Under the pieces are notes generated by a model that worked only from the letters and a program-made list of their open reading frames with translations, did not search any database and was not told where the DNA came from. A stretch of DNA of 64,000 nt, from NCBI RefSeq assembly GCF_009687845.1, contig NZ_BLAD01000058.1, positions 55,363 through 119,362 of the forward strand. The letters are read 5' to 3'. This stretch comes from Acrocarpospora corrugata (GTDB lineage Bacteria > Actinomycetota > Actinomycetes > Streptosporangiales > Streptosporangiaceae). Numbering within the stretch: the first letter of the stretch is position 1; every line of letters starts with the position of its first letter. This document shows, in pieces, positions 8,482 to 16,401 of this stretch. A program made the position numbers and the translations under genes.

Positions 8482-9558
8482 TCATCCTGCCGTTCCCGCC
8501 CGGAAGCGGCGCAACGCGAAGCGGGGGTGCGGGTCGGTGTCGCCGAGGGCGAGGTCGGCGGCGAGTGCGCCGATCAGCGGGGCGAACTTGGCGCCGTGCC
8601 CGGAGCAGGGGGAGACGATCACGATCGGGCCGGTGCGGTCCAGGATGAAGTCCTCGTCCGGGGTGGTCGTGTACAGGCAGGTCGCTTCGGCCACCGGCCT
8701 GGGGTCGAGGCCGGGGAGCCGGTCGGCCACCCAGGCGCTCACCAGCGCCCGCGAGGCCGGGCTGACCACGCCGTCGCGGGTGGCGGCGGTGGTGGGGGTG
8801 CCGCCGTCGTGCTGGGCGACCTTGTAGGCGGGGGCGGTGCCGCCGTCGGCGCCGGACGGGAGGCCGAAGATCTGGTCGCGGTCCTTGGAGACCAGGATGG
8901 GCCAGGCGGTCGTGGGGTCGCGCAGGGGGAAGTGGAAGACCTGCTGCTGGGTGACGGTGAGCGGGATCTCCGGCTGGAGGTCGGGGAGCCAGGATCCGGC
9001 GGCGACGATCACGCGGTCGGCCAGCAGGTCCTCTTCGCCCAGGTGAAGCCGTACTCCCTGGCCGGCTCTTTCGATCGCGGTGACCCGCGTTCCGGGACGG
9101 AATCGCGCGACGCGCCGCACGCAGGCCGCCACCATGGCGTCGGGGTTCACCACCCCCGCCTCCGGGTGGTGGAGCACTGGACCGTCGAAGCGGATCTGCG
9201 GCCAGCGTTCGGCCGCCGCCGCGGCCGTCAGTAGTTCGTGCGGAACCCCGCCCGCCGCCAGCACCCGGGCCAGGCCCTCCGGGTCCCGGCCCGCGCCCAG
9301 ATCCAGGCCGCCGGTGACCTGGAGCAGTTCCGCGCCGGTCTCGTCCTCCAGTTCCCGCCACGCGTCGCCGGCCCGCCCGGTCAGCTCCACGTAGAACGGG
9401 TCGGCGTACGCGCGCCGGTAGATCCGCGACGTGCCGTGCGAGCTGCCGTGGCGGTGGCCGGCGTCGAAGGCCTCGATCAGGGTGACCTCGTGGCCGCGCC
9501 GGGCGAGCTGCCAGGCCGCAGCCGCGCCCATCAGGCCCGCGCCGACGACGACGATCAC
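8482..9558 (-). CDS. Monomeric sarcosine oxidase / N-methyl amino acid oxidase (DAO family)
   Basis: A 358-aa FAD oxidoreductase. The dinucleotide-binding motif VVVGAGLMGAAAAW opens the protein, followed by ATG-like conserved parts SSHGTSRIYRRAYADPFYVEL seen in monomeric sarcosine oxidase and N-methyltryptophan oxidase. Cys318 in SPCSGHGAKFAP aligns with the cysteine that binds flavin covalently in that family. Members oxidise N-methyl amino acids to amino acid, formaldehyde and hydrogen peroxide. It overlaps glxD by four bases within the glnT operon. I infer that N-methylglutamate, made by the neighbouring enzymes, may be its substrate; sarcosine is the alternative. Confidence 0.85.
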   Translation of the reverse strand: MIVVVGAGLMGAAAAWQLARRGHEVTLIEAFDAGHRHGSSHGTSRIYRRAYADPFYVELTGRAGDAWRELEDETGAELLQVTGGLDLGAGRDPEGLARVLAAGGVPHELLTAAAAAERWPQIRFDGPVLHHPEAGVVNPDAMVAACVRRVARFRPGTRVTAIERAGQGVRLHLGEEDLLADRVIVAAGSWLPDLQPEIPLTVTQQQVFHFPLRDPTTAWPILVSKDRDQIFGLPSGADGGTAPAYKVAQHDGGTPTTAATRDGVVSPASRALVSAWVADRLPGLDPRPVAEATCLYTTTPDEDFILDRTGPIVIVSPCSGHGAKFAPLIGALAADLALGDTDPHPRFALRRFRAGTAG

Positions 9559-10865
9559 CGGGTTCTCCCCGGAATCCAGTCGGTGCCCGCCAGCGGGACG
9601 CGCGCCATCGCGGCCGACTCGATGGTGAGCGCGACCAGGTCCTCCGGCTCCAGGTGGTGCAGGTGCGCCTTGCCGCAGGCGCGCGCGATGGTCTGCGCCT
9701 CCATGGTGAGCACCCGCAGGTAGTTGGCCAGCCGCCGCCCGCCCTCCTCGGGGTCGAGCCGGTCGGCCAGTTCGTCGTCCTGGGTGGTGATCCCGGCCGG
9801 GTCGCGGCCGTCCTGGAAGTCGTCGAAGAACCCGGCGGCCGAGCCCAGCGCCCGGTACTCGGCGTCGTAACGCGGGTGGTTGTCGCCGAGCGCGATCAGG
9901 GCGGCGGTGCCGATGGCGACCGCGTCCGCGCCGAGGGCGATCGCCTTGGCGACGTCGGCCCCGGTCCTGATGCCGCCGGAGACGATGAGCTGGACCTTCC
10001 TGTGCACGCCCAGTTCCTGCAGCGCCTGGACGGCCTGGGGGAGGGCCGCGAGCGTGGGGATGCCGACATGCTCGATGAAGACCTCCTGCGTCGCGGCCGT
10101 GCCGCCCTGCATGCCGTCGACCACGACGACGTCGGCTCCGGCGTGCACGGCCAGCTTGACGTCGTAGTACGTACGGGTGGCGCCGACCTTGACGTAGATC
10201 GGCTTCTCCCAGTCGGTGATCTCGCGCAGTTCGACGATCTTGATGGTGAGGTCGTCGGGGCCGGTCCAGTCGGGATGCCGGCAGGCGCTGCGCTGGTCCA
10301 CGCCCACGGGCAGGGTGCGCATCCCGGCGACCCGATCGGTGACCTTCTGGCCGAGCAGCATGCCGCCGCCGCCCGGTTTGGCGCCCTGGCCGAGCACGAT
10401 CTCGATGGCGTCGGCTTTGCGCAGGTCGTCGGGGTTCATGCCGTACCGGGATGGCAGGTACTGGTAGACCAGGTGTCTGGACTGGCCGCGCTCCTCGGGG
10501 GTCATGCCGCCGTCGCCGGTCGTGGTGGAGGTGCCGGCCGCGGTCGCGCCCCGGCCGAGGGCCTCCTTGGCGTTGGCGGACAGGGCGCCGAAGCTCATGC
10601 CGGCGATGGTGACGGGGATGTCCAGGTGGAGGGGGTGTCTGGCGTGGCGGGTGCCGAGGACGACGTCGGTGTCGCAGCGTTCGCGGTAGCCCTCCAGCGG
10701 GTAGCGGGACATGCTGGCGCCCAGGAAGAGCAGGTCGTCGAAGTGGGGCAGGCGGCGTTTGGCGCCCCAGCCGCGGATGTCGTACACGCCGGTGGCGGCG
10801 GCGCGCTGGATGGCGTGGATGGTGGCCCGGTCGAACGTGGCGGACTCCCGCAGACCTTCGTTCAC
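9555..10865 (-). CDS. glxD: FMN-binding glutamate synthase-like protein (GlxD / MgsC type)
   Basis: A 436-aa homologue of the FMN/iron-sulfur central domain of glutamate synthase, a TIM barrel. Visible family motifs include GMSFGALSANAKEALGRGA, TTTGDGGMTPEE, KVGATRTYYDVKLAVHAGAD, VVDGMQGGTAAT and VSGGIRTGADVAKAIALGADAVAIGTAAL. It starts at GTG 10865, seven bases after GGGGAG. In methylamine users such stand-alone subunits join an amidotransferase and a GXGXG subunit to form N-methylglutamate synthase; all three are adjacent here. It probably carries the synthase active site in a cytoplasmic complex. Confidence 0.85.
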   Translation of the reverse strand: MNEGLRESATFDRATIHAIQRAAATGVYDIRGWGAKRRLPHFDDLLFLGASMSRYPLEGYRERCDTDVVLGTRHARHPLHLDIPVTIAGMSFGALSANAKEALGRGATAAGTSTTTGDGGMTPEERGQSRHLVYQYLPSRYGMNPDDLRKADAIEIVLGQGAKPGGGGMLLGQKVTDRVAGMRTLPVGVDQRSACRHPDWTGPDDLTIKIVELREITDWEKPIYVKVGATRTYYDVKLAVHAGADVVVVDGMQGGTAATQEVFIEHVGIPTLAALPQAVQALQELGVHRKVQLIVSGGIRTGADVAKAIALGADAVAIGTAALIALGDNHPRYDAEYRALGSAAGFFDDFQDGRDPAGITTQDDELADRLDPEEGGRRLANYLRVLTMEAQTIARACGKAHLHHLEPEDLVALTIESAAMARVPLAGTDWIPGRTR

Positions 10866-10881
10866 GCGTGTGCTCCCCGGA

Positions 10882-11547
10882 TCAGTAGGCGTTGTCGATC
10901 TTGAAGTGGTAGAGCCGGCGGGCGGAGCCGTACCGGCGGAAGGCGGCGGGGTCCTCGTCGAACTCGGCGGCTTTGAGGAGTCCGGCCAGTTCTGTGAGGT
11001 GTTCATCGCGCATCGGCTTTTCCACGCAGTCCGCGCCCAGGGATTTCACGGCGCCTTTGACGTAGAGGCGTGCCTCGTACAGCGAGTCGCCGAGGGCGTC
11101 GCCGGCGTCTCCGCAGACGACCAGGCGGCCGGCCTGGCCCATGAAGGCGCTCATGTGGCCGACGTCGCCGCCGACCACGATGTCGACGCCCTTCATGGAG
11201 ATGCCGCAGCGGGCGGCGGCGTCGCCCTCGATGACCAGCAGGCCGCCGTGCGCGGTGGCGCCGGCCGACTGGGAGGTGTTGCCGCGGATCCGGACGGTTC
11301 CGGACATCATGTTCTCGGCGACGCCGACTCCGGCGTTGCCGTTGACGGTGACCGCGGCGTGCTGGTTCATGCCGGCGCAGTAGTAGCCGACGTGGCCGTC
11401 GATCTCCACTGAGAGCGGCCGGGTGAGGCCGCAGGCGATGGCGTGCGCGCCGCGGGGGTTGCGCACCCGCCAGCGCTGTTCGGGTTCCGGGGCGTGGAGG
11501 GCCTGGTTGAGGTCCCGTACGGGGGTGGCGGCCAGGTCCACGGTCAT
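10882..11547 (-). CDS. glxC: GXGXG-domain glutamate synthase subunit (GlxC / MgsB type)
   Basis: A 221-aa protein equal to the C-terminal beta-helix (GXGXG) domain of glutamate synthase. The repeating pattern is clear: VNGNAGVGVAENMMSGTVRIRG, then GGLLVIEGDAAARCG, VDIVVGGDVGHMSAFMGQAG and LVVCGDAGDALGDSLYEA. In the complex this domain helps shape the ammonia tunnel between the amidotransferase and FMN domains. The ATG overlaps the glxB stop (ATGA). The C-terminal 50 residues are helical and charged. Function is inferred from family and from the glxB-glxC-glxD order. Confidence 0.85.
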   Translation of the reverse strand: MTVDLAATPVRDLNQALHAPEPEQRWRVRNPRGAHAIACGLTRPLSVEIDGHVGYYCAGMNQHAAVTVNGNAGVGVAENMMSGTVRIRGNTSQSAGATAHGGLLVIEGDAAARCGISMKGVDIVVGGDVGHMSAFMGQAGRLVVCGDAGDALGDSLYEARLYVKGAVKSLGADCVEKPMRDEHLTELAGLLKAAEFDEDPAAFRRYGSARRLYHFKIDNAY

Positions 11548-12422
11548 CGGGTCCACACGTACACCTCTTCCGGTTCCGGTTCGAAGATGCGGGCCGCGTC
11601 CACGCCGGGGAGGACCGCGAGCGCGCGGTATTCGGAGGCCATCGCCACCCACTGGGGGGTTTCGGCGATCAGCGCGGGTTTGCAGGCGATGGCGTCCCGT
11701 ACCACGGCGAAGGAGTCGGCGGTGGACACCAGCAGGGTGTAGAAACCGTCGAAGCGCTCGCACAGCAGCCGCAGCGCTTTCTCCAGGTCGGCGCCCCGCG
11801 CCAGCTGGTGGGTGACGAAACGGGCGCCCACCTCGGAGTCGTTCTCGCTGTCGAAGACGACGCCGTCGGCGCGGAGCTCCCGCCGGATGGTGGCGTGGTT
11901 GGCGAACGAGCCGTTGTGCACCAGGCACTGGTCGGGGCCGACGGAGAAGGGGTGCGCGCCTTCGGGGGTGACGGCCGATTCGGTGGCCATCCGGGTGTGG
12001 CCGACGCCCTGCCAGCCGGTCATCCCGGCCAGGCCGAGGCTTCTGGTGAGGTCGGCGGGGTGGCCGGTGCCCTTCATCACGGCGACGCCGGTGCCGGAGC
12101 CGATGACCGTGGCGCCGGGGAGGGTCGCTGTGACGGCTGTCAGCAGTGTGTCGGTGGTGACCGGGGCGTGCACGAGGGTGGTCTGTCCCAGCGGGATCGT
12201 TTTGACGTCCGGCAGGTGTTCGCTGAGCGGCGTGGTGTCGGATACGTGCAGCAGGGAGACCGTGCTGCGGCCCGGTGGGGTGAGCACGGGGTCGCCGTAG
12301 ACGGCCACGCCCGCCGAGTCCGGGCCCCTCTCGGCGAGCTGCCCCAGCATGGCGGCGAGCAGCTCGCCCAGCCGCGGATGGAGCGTTGGTTCCCGCAGAT
12401 GGAGTCCGACGATGCCACACAT
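11544..12422 (-). CDS. glxB: Class II glutamine amidotransferase (GlxB / MgsA type)
   Basis: A 292-aa Ntn-type glutaminase domain. I chose ATG 12422 because it gives MCGIVG, so Cys2 becomes the N-terminal nucleophile after Met removal; the longer frame would bury it. Other family motifs are ERGPDSAGVAVYG, GVGHTRMATESAVTPEGAHPF and LVHNGSFANHATIRREL. It should hydrolyse glutamine, or gamma-glutamylmethylamide in an N-methylglutamate synthase, and pass the amine to GlxD. It lies 11 bases after glnT and overlaps glxC by four bases. Confidence 0.88.
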   Translation of the reverse strand: MCGIVGLHLREPTLHPRLGELLAAMLGQLAERGPDSAGVAVYGDPVLTPPGRSTVSLLHVSDTTPLSEHLPDVKTIPLGQTTLVHAPVTTDTLLTAVTATLPGATVIGSGTGVAVMKGTGHPADLTRSLGLAGMTGWQGVGHTRMATESAVTPEGAHPFSVGPDQCLVHNGSFANHATIRRELRADGVVFDSENDSEVGARFVTHQLARGADLEKALRLLCERFDGFYTLLVSTADSFAVVRDAIACKPALIAETPQWVAMASEYRALAVLPGVDAARIFEPEPEEVYVWTR

Positions 12423-12433
12423 TCCTGTCTCCT

Positions 12434-13753
12434 TCAGAAGGCGGTCAGGTAGCGGTCCAGTTCCCACTGGCCGACGGTGCCGTGCCAGTCGAAGAACTCC
12501 TCCCGCTTGGCCTGGCCGAAGTAGTTGCTGACGCCCGGACCCGCGGCGTCCAGGGCGCCGCTGACCACGGAGTCGGCGGCCAGCGCCTCCACCGCGTGGA
12601 GCAGCGTCTGCGGCAGTTCCGTTTTCCCCGCTCCAGGGTCGCCGGGGTCGAGGGCGTTCAGGACGCCGTCCAGGCCGGCGGTCAGGGTCGCCGCCATCGC
12701 CAGGTACGGGTTGGCGGACCCGTCGCCGCCGCGTAGTTCGACCCGGTTGCCGTCGGGGACGCGGATGAAATGGGTTCGGTCGTTGCCGCCGTACCCGGCC
12801 CGGCGGGGGGACCAGGTGGCGCCGGAACGGGTGGAGGCCGCGCCGGTGCGCTTGTACGAGTTGACGGTCGGGGCGATCACCGCCTGCAGGGCGGAGGCGT
12901 GCTCCAGGATGCCGCCGATGAACGCGTACGCGAGGGGTGATAAGCCCAGCTTGCGGGGGTCGGCCTGGTCGGGGAACGTGGGCTGGCCGTCCCGCCAGAG
13001 GGACAGGTGGAGGTGCATGCCGGTGCCGGTGCGGTCGCCGAACGGCTTGGGCATGAACGTGGCGATCATGCCGCGCTGCTCGGCCAGTACGGAGATCAGG
13101 TAGCGGAGGGTGATGACGCGGTCGGCGGTGGTCATGGCGTCGGCGTACTTGAAGTTCTGCTCGAACTGGCCGTTGCCGTCCTCGTGGTCGTTGGCGTAGT
13201 TGCCCCAGCCGAGGGCGTTCATGGCTTTCGAGACGGTGGCCAGGTGGTCGTACATGCGGGTCACGCCGCGCGCGTCGTAGCAGGGCTGGTGTGCGGTGTC
13301 GCGCGGGTCGGCGACGGTTAGTGTGCCGCGTTCGTCGCGGTTCACCAGGAAGTACTCGATCTCGGCGCCGACGGCCAGGGACAGGTTGCTGCTGGCGGCC
13401 AGGTCGATGGCCTTGCGGAGGATGACGCGCGGGGCGTACGGCCAGGGGGCGCCGTTGACGTGCGGGTCGCAGTGGACGAGGGCCAGGCCCGGCCGGACGA
13501 AGGGGATCGGGGTGTAGGAGGAGACGTCCGGGATCGCCATGATGTCCGGGTCGCTCGGCTGCTGCCCGATGAGCCCGGCGGCGTAGCCGGCGAAGCCGAC
13601 GCCCTCGTCACGGAGTTCTTCTACGGCCTCGGCGGGGACGAGCTTGGCGCAGGGTTTGCCGGCCAGGTCGACGAAGACGGCCAGGATGAATTCGACGTTG
13701 TCGGCGCGGACCAGCTCCGCCAGATCAGAGGTTGCCTGCACTGGGTTTCCCAT
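12434..13753 (-). CDS. glnT: Type III glutamine synthetase-like ligase (GlnT; possible gamma-glutamylmethylamide synthetase)
   Basis: A 439-aa member of the GlnT branch of glutamine synthetases. Beta-grasp N-terminus (about 15-110) and catalytic domain with GAEIEYFLV (metal ligand Glu), NHEDG-like NDHEDGNGQFE, HLHLSLW, NSYKRTGA and the NRVELRGGDGSANPYLA motif near the C-terminus. GlnT paralogues next to glxBCD commonly act as gamma-glutamylmethylamide synthetases, joining methylamine to glutamate with ATP; true glutamine synthetase activity is the alternative. ATG 13753 gives MGNPVQATSDL. It leads the operon, with a palindrome immediately upstream. Confidence 0.87.
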   Translation of the reverse strand: MGNPVQATSDLAELVRADNVEFILAVFVDLAGKPCAKLVPAEAVEELRDEGVGFAGYAAGLIGQQPSDPDIMAIPDVSSYTPIPFVRPGLALVHCDPHVNGAPWPYAPRVILRKAIDLAASSNLSLAVGAEIEYFLVNRDERGTLTVADPRDTAHQPCYDARGVTRMYDHLATVSKAMNALGWGNYANDHEDGNGQFEQNFKYADAMTTADRVITLRYLISVLAEQRGMIATFMPKPFGDRTGTGMHLHLSLWRDGQPTFPDQADPRKLGLSPLAYAFIGGILEHASALQAVIAPTVNSYKRTGAASTRSGATWSPRRAGYGGNDRTHFIRVPDGNRVELRGGDGSANPYLAMAATLTAGLDGVLNALDPGDPGAGKTELPQTLLHAVEALAADSVVSGALDAAGPGVSNYFGQAKREEFFDWHGTVGQWELDRYLTAF

Positions 13754-13756
13754 CGT

Positions 13757-13769
13757 GAGACATTGTCTC
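13757..13769. promoter_or_regulatory. Palindrome GAGACATTGTCTC at the glnT start
   Basis: GAGACA-T-TGTCTC is a perfect inverted repeat ending four bases before the glnT ATG, in the 76-base spacer after the MarR gene. A further AGACA half-site lies at 13778-13782 region, forming TGTCT...AGACA. It overlaps where a ribosome binding site would be, and no good Shine-Dalgarno is seen, so binding there could block transcription or initiation. The XRE/cupin protein of the same operon is the natural candidate to bind it. Confidence 0.45.
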
Positions 13770-13829
13770 TTGGGAGTAGACAGCCCGAGTGTTACCGCCA
13801 TATTGCGCCGACGCAAGGAGCCTGTGTCG

Positions 13830-14297
13830 TCAGTTCGGGCGGTGGGTCAGGAGCCGGGTGAGGAGGTCGACGAGCTGGGTGCGTTCCGCCGGGGTCAGGG
13901 GAGCGAGCGCTTCGTCCTGGAGGGTGGCGAGCACGTCGTCGAGCCCGCGCAGCCGGCGGATGCCGGGCTCGGTCATGGTGATGACGTTGCGGCGGCGGTC
14001 GGCGGGGTCCGGCGCGCGCTCCACGAAGCCGCGCCCGGCCAGTTCGTTGATGACCGCGACGATGTCGCTGTGGAAGATGCCGGTACGGCGGCTCAGTTCC
14101 GCCTGGCTGGACGGGCCGAACTCGCGCAACGTCGCCAGTACGGCGTAGTGCCACTTCCGGGCGTCCTCGCGGGCCAGCCCGTCGTTCACCAGGCGATCGC
14201 ACTGCATCGCGGCCAGGGACAGCAGCCGGGTCGGCATGTTCCGCAGCCGGGCCGGGACGGCGTCCATGTGGTCGCCCGGGTGGGTCTCGCCGTTCAT
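13830..14297 (-). CDS. MarR-family transcriptional regulator
   Basis: A 155-aa winged-helix regulator. The MarR fold is clear: helix-turn-helix SSQAELSRRTGIFHSDIVAVINELAGRGFVER (about 85-115), then the wing with the family DPADRRRNVITMTEPG motif, and a C-terminal dimerisation helix. I start at ATG 14297 (MNGETHPG); ATG 14267 is possible. It is divergent from the haloalkane dehalogenase-like gene, with three GTTAGTG elements in the shared promoter, so it very likely represses both. It is upstream of glnT on the same strand but separated by a spacer with its own regulatory site. Confidence 0.9.
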   Translation of the reverse strand: MNGETHPGDHMDAVPARLRNMPTRLLSLAAMQCDRLVNDGLAREDARKWHYAVLATLREFGPSSQAELSRRTGIFHSDIVAVINELAGRGFVERAPDPADRRRNVITMTEPGIRRLRGLDDVLATLQDEALAPLTPAERTQLVDLLTRLLTHRPN

Positions 14298-14320
14298 GCC
14301 CGCGATCCTATCCCTTTGCG

Positions 14321-14374
14321 TTAGTCGCACTAACGATGTATTTTTGTTAGTGGAACGAACGTTAGTGTGACTAA
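14321..14374. promoter_or_regulatory. MarR operator array between marR and the dehalogenase gene
   Basis: TTAGTCGCACTAAC (14321-14334) and GTTAGTGTGACTAA (14361-14374) are near-perfect inverted copies of each other, and a third GTTAGTG is at 14346-14352 followed by an imperfect GAACGAAC. The sites fill the 83-base divergent promoter and the right copy ends at the dehalogenase ribosome binding site (AAGGA). This is the expected layout for autorepression and repression of the divergent gene by MarR. Confidence 0.65.
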
Positions 14375-14380
14375 GGATTC

Positions 14381-15256
14381 ATGATGCCCTCGATCGATGC
14401 GCTCGACTCGACGATGTACTACGAGGAGACCGGCGGCGGCACGCCGTTCGTCTTCCTGCACGGCAACCCCGGGTCGTCCCGGGTCTGGCGGAACGTCCTG
14501 CCCGCGCTGCCAGGCCGCGCGCTCGCTCCCGATCTCATCGGCATGGGCCGGTCGGGCAAGCCCAGCGTGCCGTACCGGTTCGGCGACCACGCCCGCTACC
14601 TGGACACCTGGTTCGACCGGCTCGGCCTGGACGACGTCGTGCTCGTCGGCCACGACTGGGGCGGGGCGCTCGCCTTCGACTGGGCGGCCCGCCACCCCGG
14701 CCGCACCCGCGGAGTGGTCTTCTTCGAGACCATCGTCCGCCCGATGTCCTGGAGCGAACTGGGGGACGGGCCCCGCGCCCGCGCCGAGACCATCCGCAGC
14801 CCCGCCGGCGAAGCACTGGTCCTCGACCAGAACTTCCTCGTGGACACCGCCTTCACCGGCGGCGTCCTGACACCGCTGAGCGAGGAGGAACTGGCGCACT
14901 ACCGGGCCCCATACCCCACCCGCGAAAGCCGTCGCCCCCTCCTGGAATGGGCCCGCTCGCTACCCCTCGACGGCGAGCCCGCCGACGTGGCCGAACGCGT
15001 CGCCCACTACGGCAACTGGCTCGCCACCAGCCACGACGTCCCCAAACTCCTCCTCACCTTCGACTCCTCCCCAACCCTGCTCATCACACCGGAAGTCACC
15101 GCCTGGTGCGCCGCGAACATCGCCGCCCTCGAAATCAAACACTGCGGCCCGGCCGGCCACCACGCACCGGAGGACCAGCCCGGGGCCATCGCCGCGGCGA
15201 TCCTCGCCTGGACGTCCCGGAACCTCACCCGAACGCCGGACTCACGACCCATCTGA
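14381..15256 (+). CDS. Haloalkane dehalogenase-like alpha/beta hydrolase (HLD-II type)
   Basis: A 291-aa alpha/beta hydrolase with the complete haloalkane dehalogenase set: HGNPGSS with halide-binding Asn29, GHDWGG with nucleophile Asp92 and halide-binding Trp93, Glu116 in FFETIVRP as the catalytic acid, and the base His260 in GPAGHHAPED. The cap region keeps the NFLVD, LSEEELAHYRAPYP and ESRRPLLEW motifs of the DhaA/LinB group. It should cleave carbon-halogen bonds to alcohol and halide; a related hydrolase role is possible. Start codons ATG 14381 or 14384 share an AAGGA site inside the operator. Regulated by the divergent MarR protein. Confidence 0.85.
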   Translation: MMPSIDALDSTMYYEETGGGTPFVFLHGNPGSSRVWRNVLPALPGRALAPDLIGMGRSGKPSVPYRFGDHARYLDTWFDRLGLDDVVLVGHDWGGALAFDWAARHPGRTRGVVFFETIVRPMSWSELGDGPRARAETIRSPAGEALVLDQNFLVDTAFTGGVLTPLSEEELAHYRAPYPTRESRRPLLEWARSLPLDGEPADVAERVAHYGNWLATSHDVPKLLLTFDSSPTLLITPEVTAWCAANIAALEIKHCGPAGHHAPEDQPGAIAAAILAWTSRNLTRTPDSRPI

Positions 15257-15307
15257 GCCCGGCCGCGATTTTGTTGATGCAGGCGTGCAACCTCGAAGGC
15301 GTTAGGC

Positions 15308-15476
15308 GCACACTCCGCACCGCCTCGCCCGCGATCACCGCCGCCCGCCAGGTCGCCACACCCGCCCGCCGTGCTGCCCAGGCCCCGACACCGAGGTCGC
15401 CACCCAGCACCTAACCCACGCCCATCAGGGACTGGACAAGTTCGACGAACTGGCCGAACCGCCAGCCGCCGACTAG
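15308..15476 (+). pseudogene. C-terminal gene fragment ending in a HLTHAHQGLDKFDELA motif
   Basis: The spacer 15257-15610 has no complete gene. One frame, open from after a stop near 15306 to TAG at 15474-15476, has no start codon but ends TEVATQHLTHAHQGLDKFDELAEPPAAD. A similar string, GEHLTHAHEGLARLEEVA, occurs on the minus strand near 23422-23468, so both look like remnants of one actinobacterial protein family that I cannot name. The rest of the spacer up to the promoter at 15613 shows nothing I can support. Confidence 0.35.
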
Positions 15477-15612
15477 CCCGCGCCATCGGTGCCCGAAGAC
15501 GGACCGGCCCCGCGTGGCTCCGCGAGGTGTGCCGGCACGGCGAGTTCATCGTCCCGATCTACCCTCGACCGCCGGGTGGCAGACTCGCGCCGGAAGGCGG
15601 AGTAAAGAATTG

Positions 15613-15664
15613 TTGACATCGCGTCTGTGCTGCTTTACCTTGGCTATGTCAAGTTTGTTTGACA
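15613..15664 (+). promoter_or_regulatory. Sigma-70-type promoter with overlapping TGTCAA/TTGACA operator
   Basis: TTGACA at 15613-15618 and TACCTT at 15636-15641 are separated by 17 bases, a near-consensus vegetative promoter. Just downstream lies the perfect inverted repeat TGTCAA-N6-TTGACA (15647-15664), and the -35 box is itself a TTGACA half-site. The arrangement suggests repression from the start-site region, most simply by the small HTH protein encoded two genes later. The first ATG of the operon is at 15676. Confidence 0.65.
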
Positions 15665-15675
15665 TGGGAGCGGTC

Positions 15676-16095
15676 ATGTCCTCCGAAGAGAAGCGCACGT
15701 GGATCTACGTCGTGGTCGGGGTTGGCGTAGCCGTGGTCTACTTCGCGACCGTCCTGTCAAAGGTGCCGGGAACGGACGTGGCGACGATCGCCTACGTGTG
15801 GCCGATGCTCACCGCGATCGGTGTCGGGATCGCCGCGAATATCGTCCTGAACATCATGGCCGCGATCCTCGCACCGAGGGAGGCCGACAAGACCGACGAG
15901 CGCGACAAGCAGATCAACCGGCTGGGCGAGTACGTCGGGTTCTACGTCATGAGCGTCGCCGCGATCGTCCCGCTCGGCCTGGCGATGGCGAAGATCGAGC
16001 AGTTCTGGATCGCCAACACGCTCTACCTGGCGTTTGTCCTGGCCGCCCTCGCCTCCTCAATCGTGAAGATCGTCGCGTACCGGCGTGGCTTCTAG
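15676..16095 (+). CDS. Four-helix membrane protein, unknown function
   Basis: A 139-aa integral membrane protein with about four transmembrane helices (near residues 8-28, 38-60, 87-107, 112-132) and a charged cytoplasmic loop APREADKTDERDKQINRLGE between the second and third. ATG 15676 has GGGAG at good spacing; ATG 15664 is an in-frame alternative inside the operator. Four bases after its stop comes an HTH gene. Small membrane proteins paired with YozG-like HTH regulators are common in Gram-positive bacteria and resemble DUF2178-type proteins, but I do not assign a function. Confidence 0.75.
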   Translation: MSSEEKRTWIYVVVGVGVAVVYFATVLSKVPGTDVATIAYVWPMLTAIGVGIAANIVLNIMAAILAPREADKTDERDKQINRLGEYVGFYVMSVAAIVPLGLAMAKIEQFWIANTLYLAFVLAALASSIVKIVAYRRGF

Positions 16096-16098
16096 CCC

Positions 16099-16323
16099 AT
16101 GGTCAAGCCCACCAGGGTCACCAACGCGATCCGAGCCCTGCGGTTCGCCCACGGGGAGATGACGCAGGCCGAACTGGCCGACCGCATCGGCGTAACCCGC
16201 CAGACCATCATCGCCATCGAGCAGGGCCGCTACTCGCCGTCATTGGAGATGGCCTTCCAGATCGCCCAAGTGTTCAGGGCACCGCTCGACGACGTCTTCC
16301 AGTACCCCGACACCGAGGACTAA
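16099..16323 (+). CDS. Small Cro/CI-type HTH regulator (YozG-like)
   Basis: A 74-aa protein that is almost entirely an HTH_3 domain: RALRFAHGEMTQAELADRIG, VTRQTIIAIEQGRYSPSLE, then AFQIAQVFRAPLDDVFQYP. It resembles the YozG/YgzD group of 65-75 aa regulators, usually encoded beside small membrane proteins. It starts three bases after the membrane protein stop, so the two are one operon. It probably binds the TGTCAA-N6-TTGACA palindrome in the promoter. Confidence 0.88.
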   Translation: MVKPTRVTNAIRALRFAHGEMTQAELADRIGVTRQTIIAIEQGRYSPSLEMAFQIAQVFRAPLDDVFQYPDTED

Positions 16324-16401
16324 CCGCCACACCACTACCACCGGCGCGCGGGGACACCGCCCCGCGGCCTTCCTCCGTCACACCCAAACCAAGGGAGAAT
16401 C

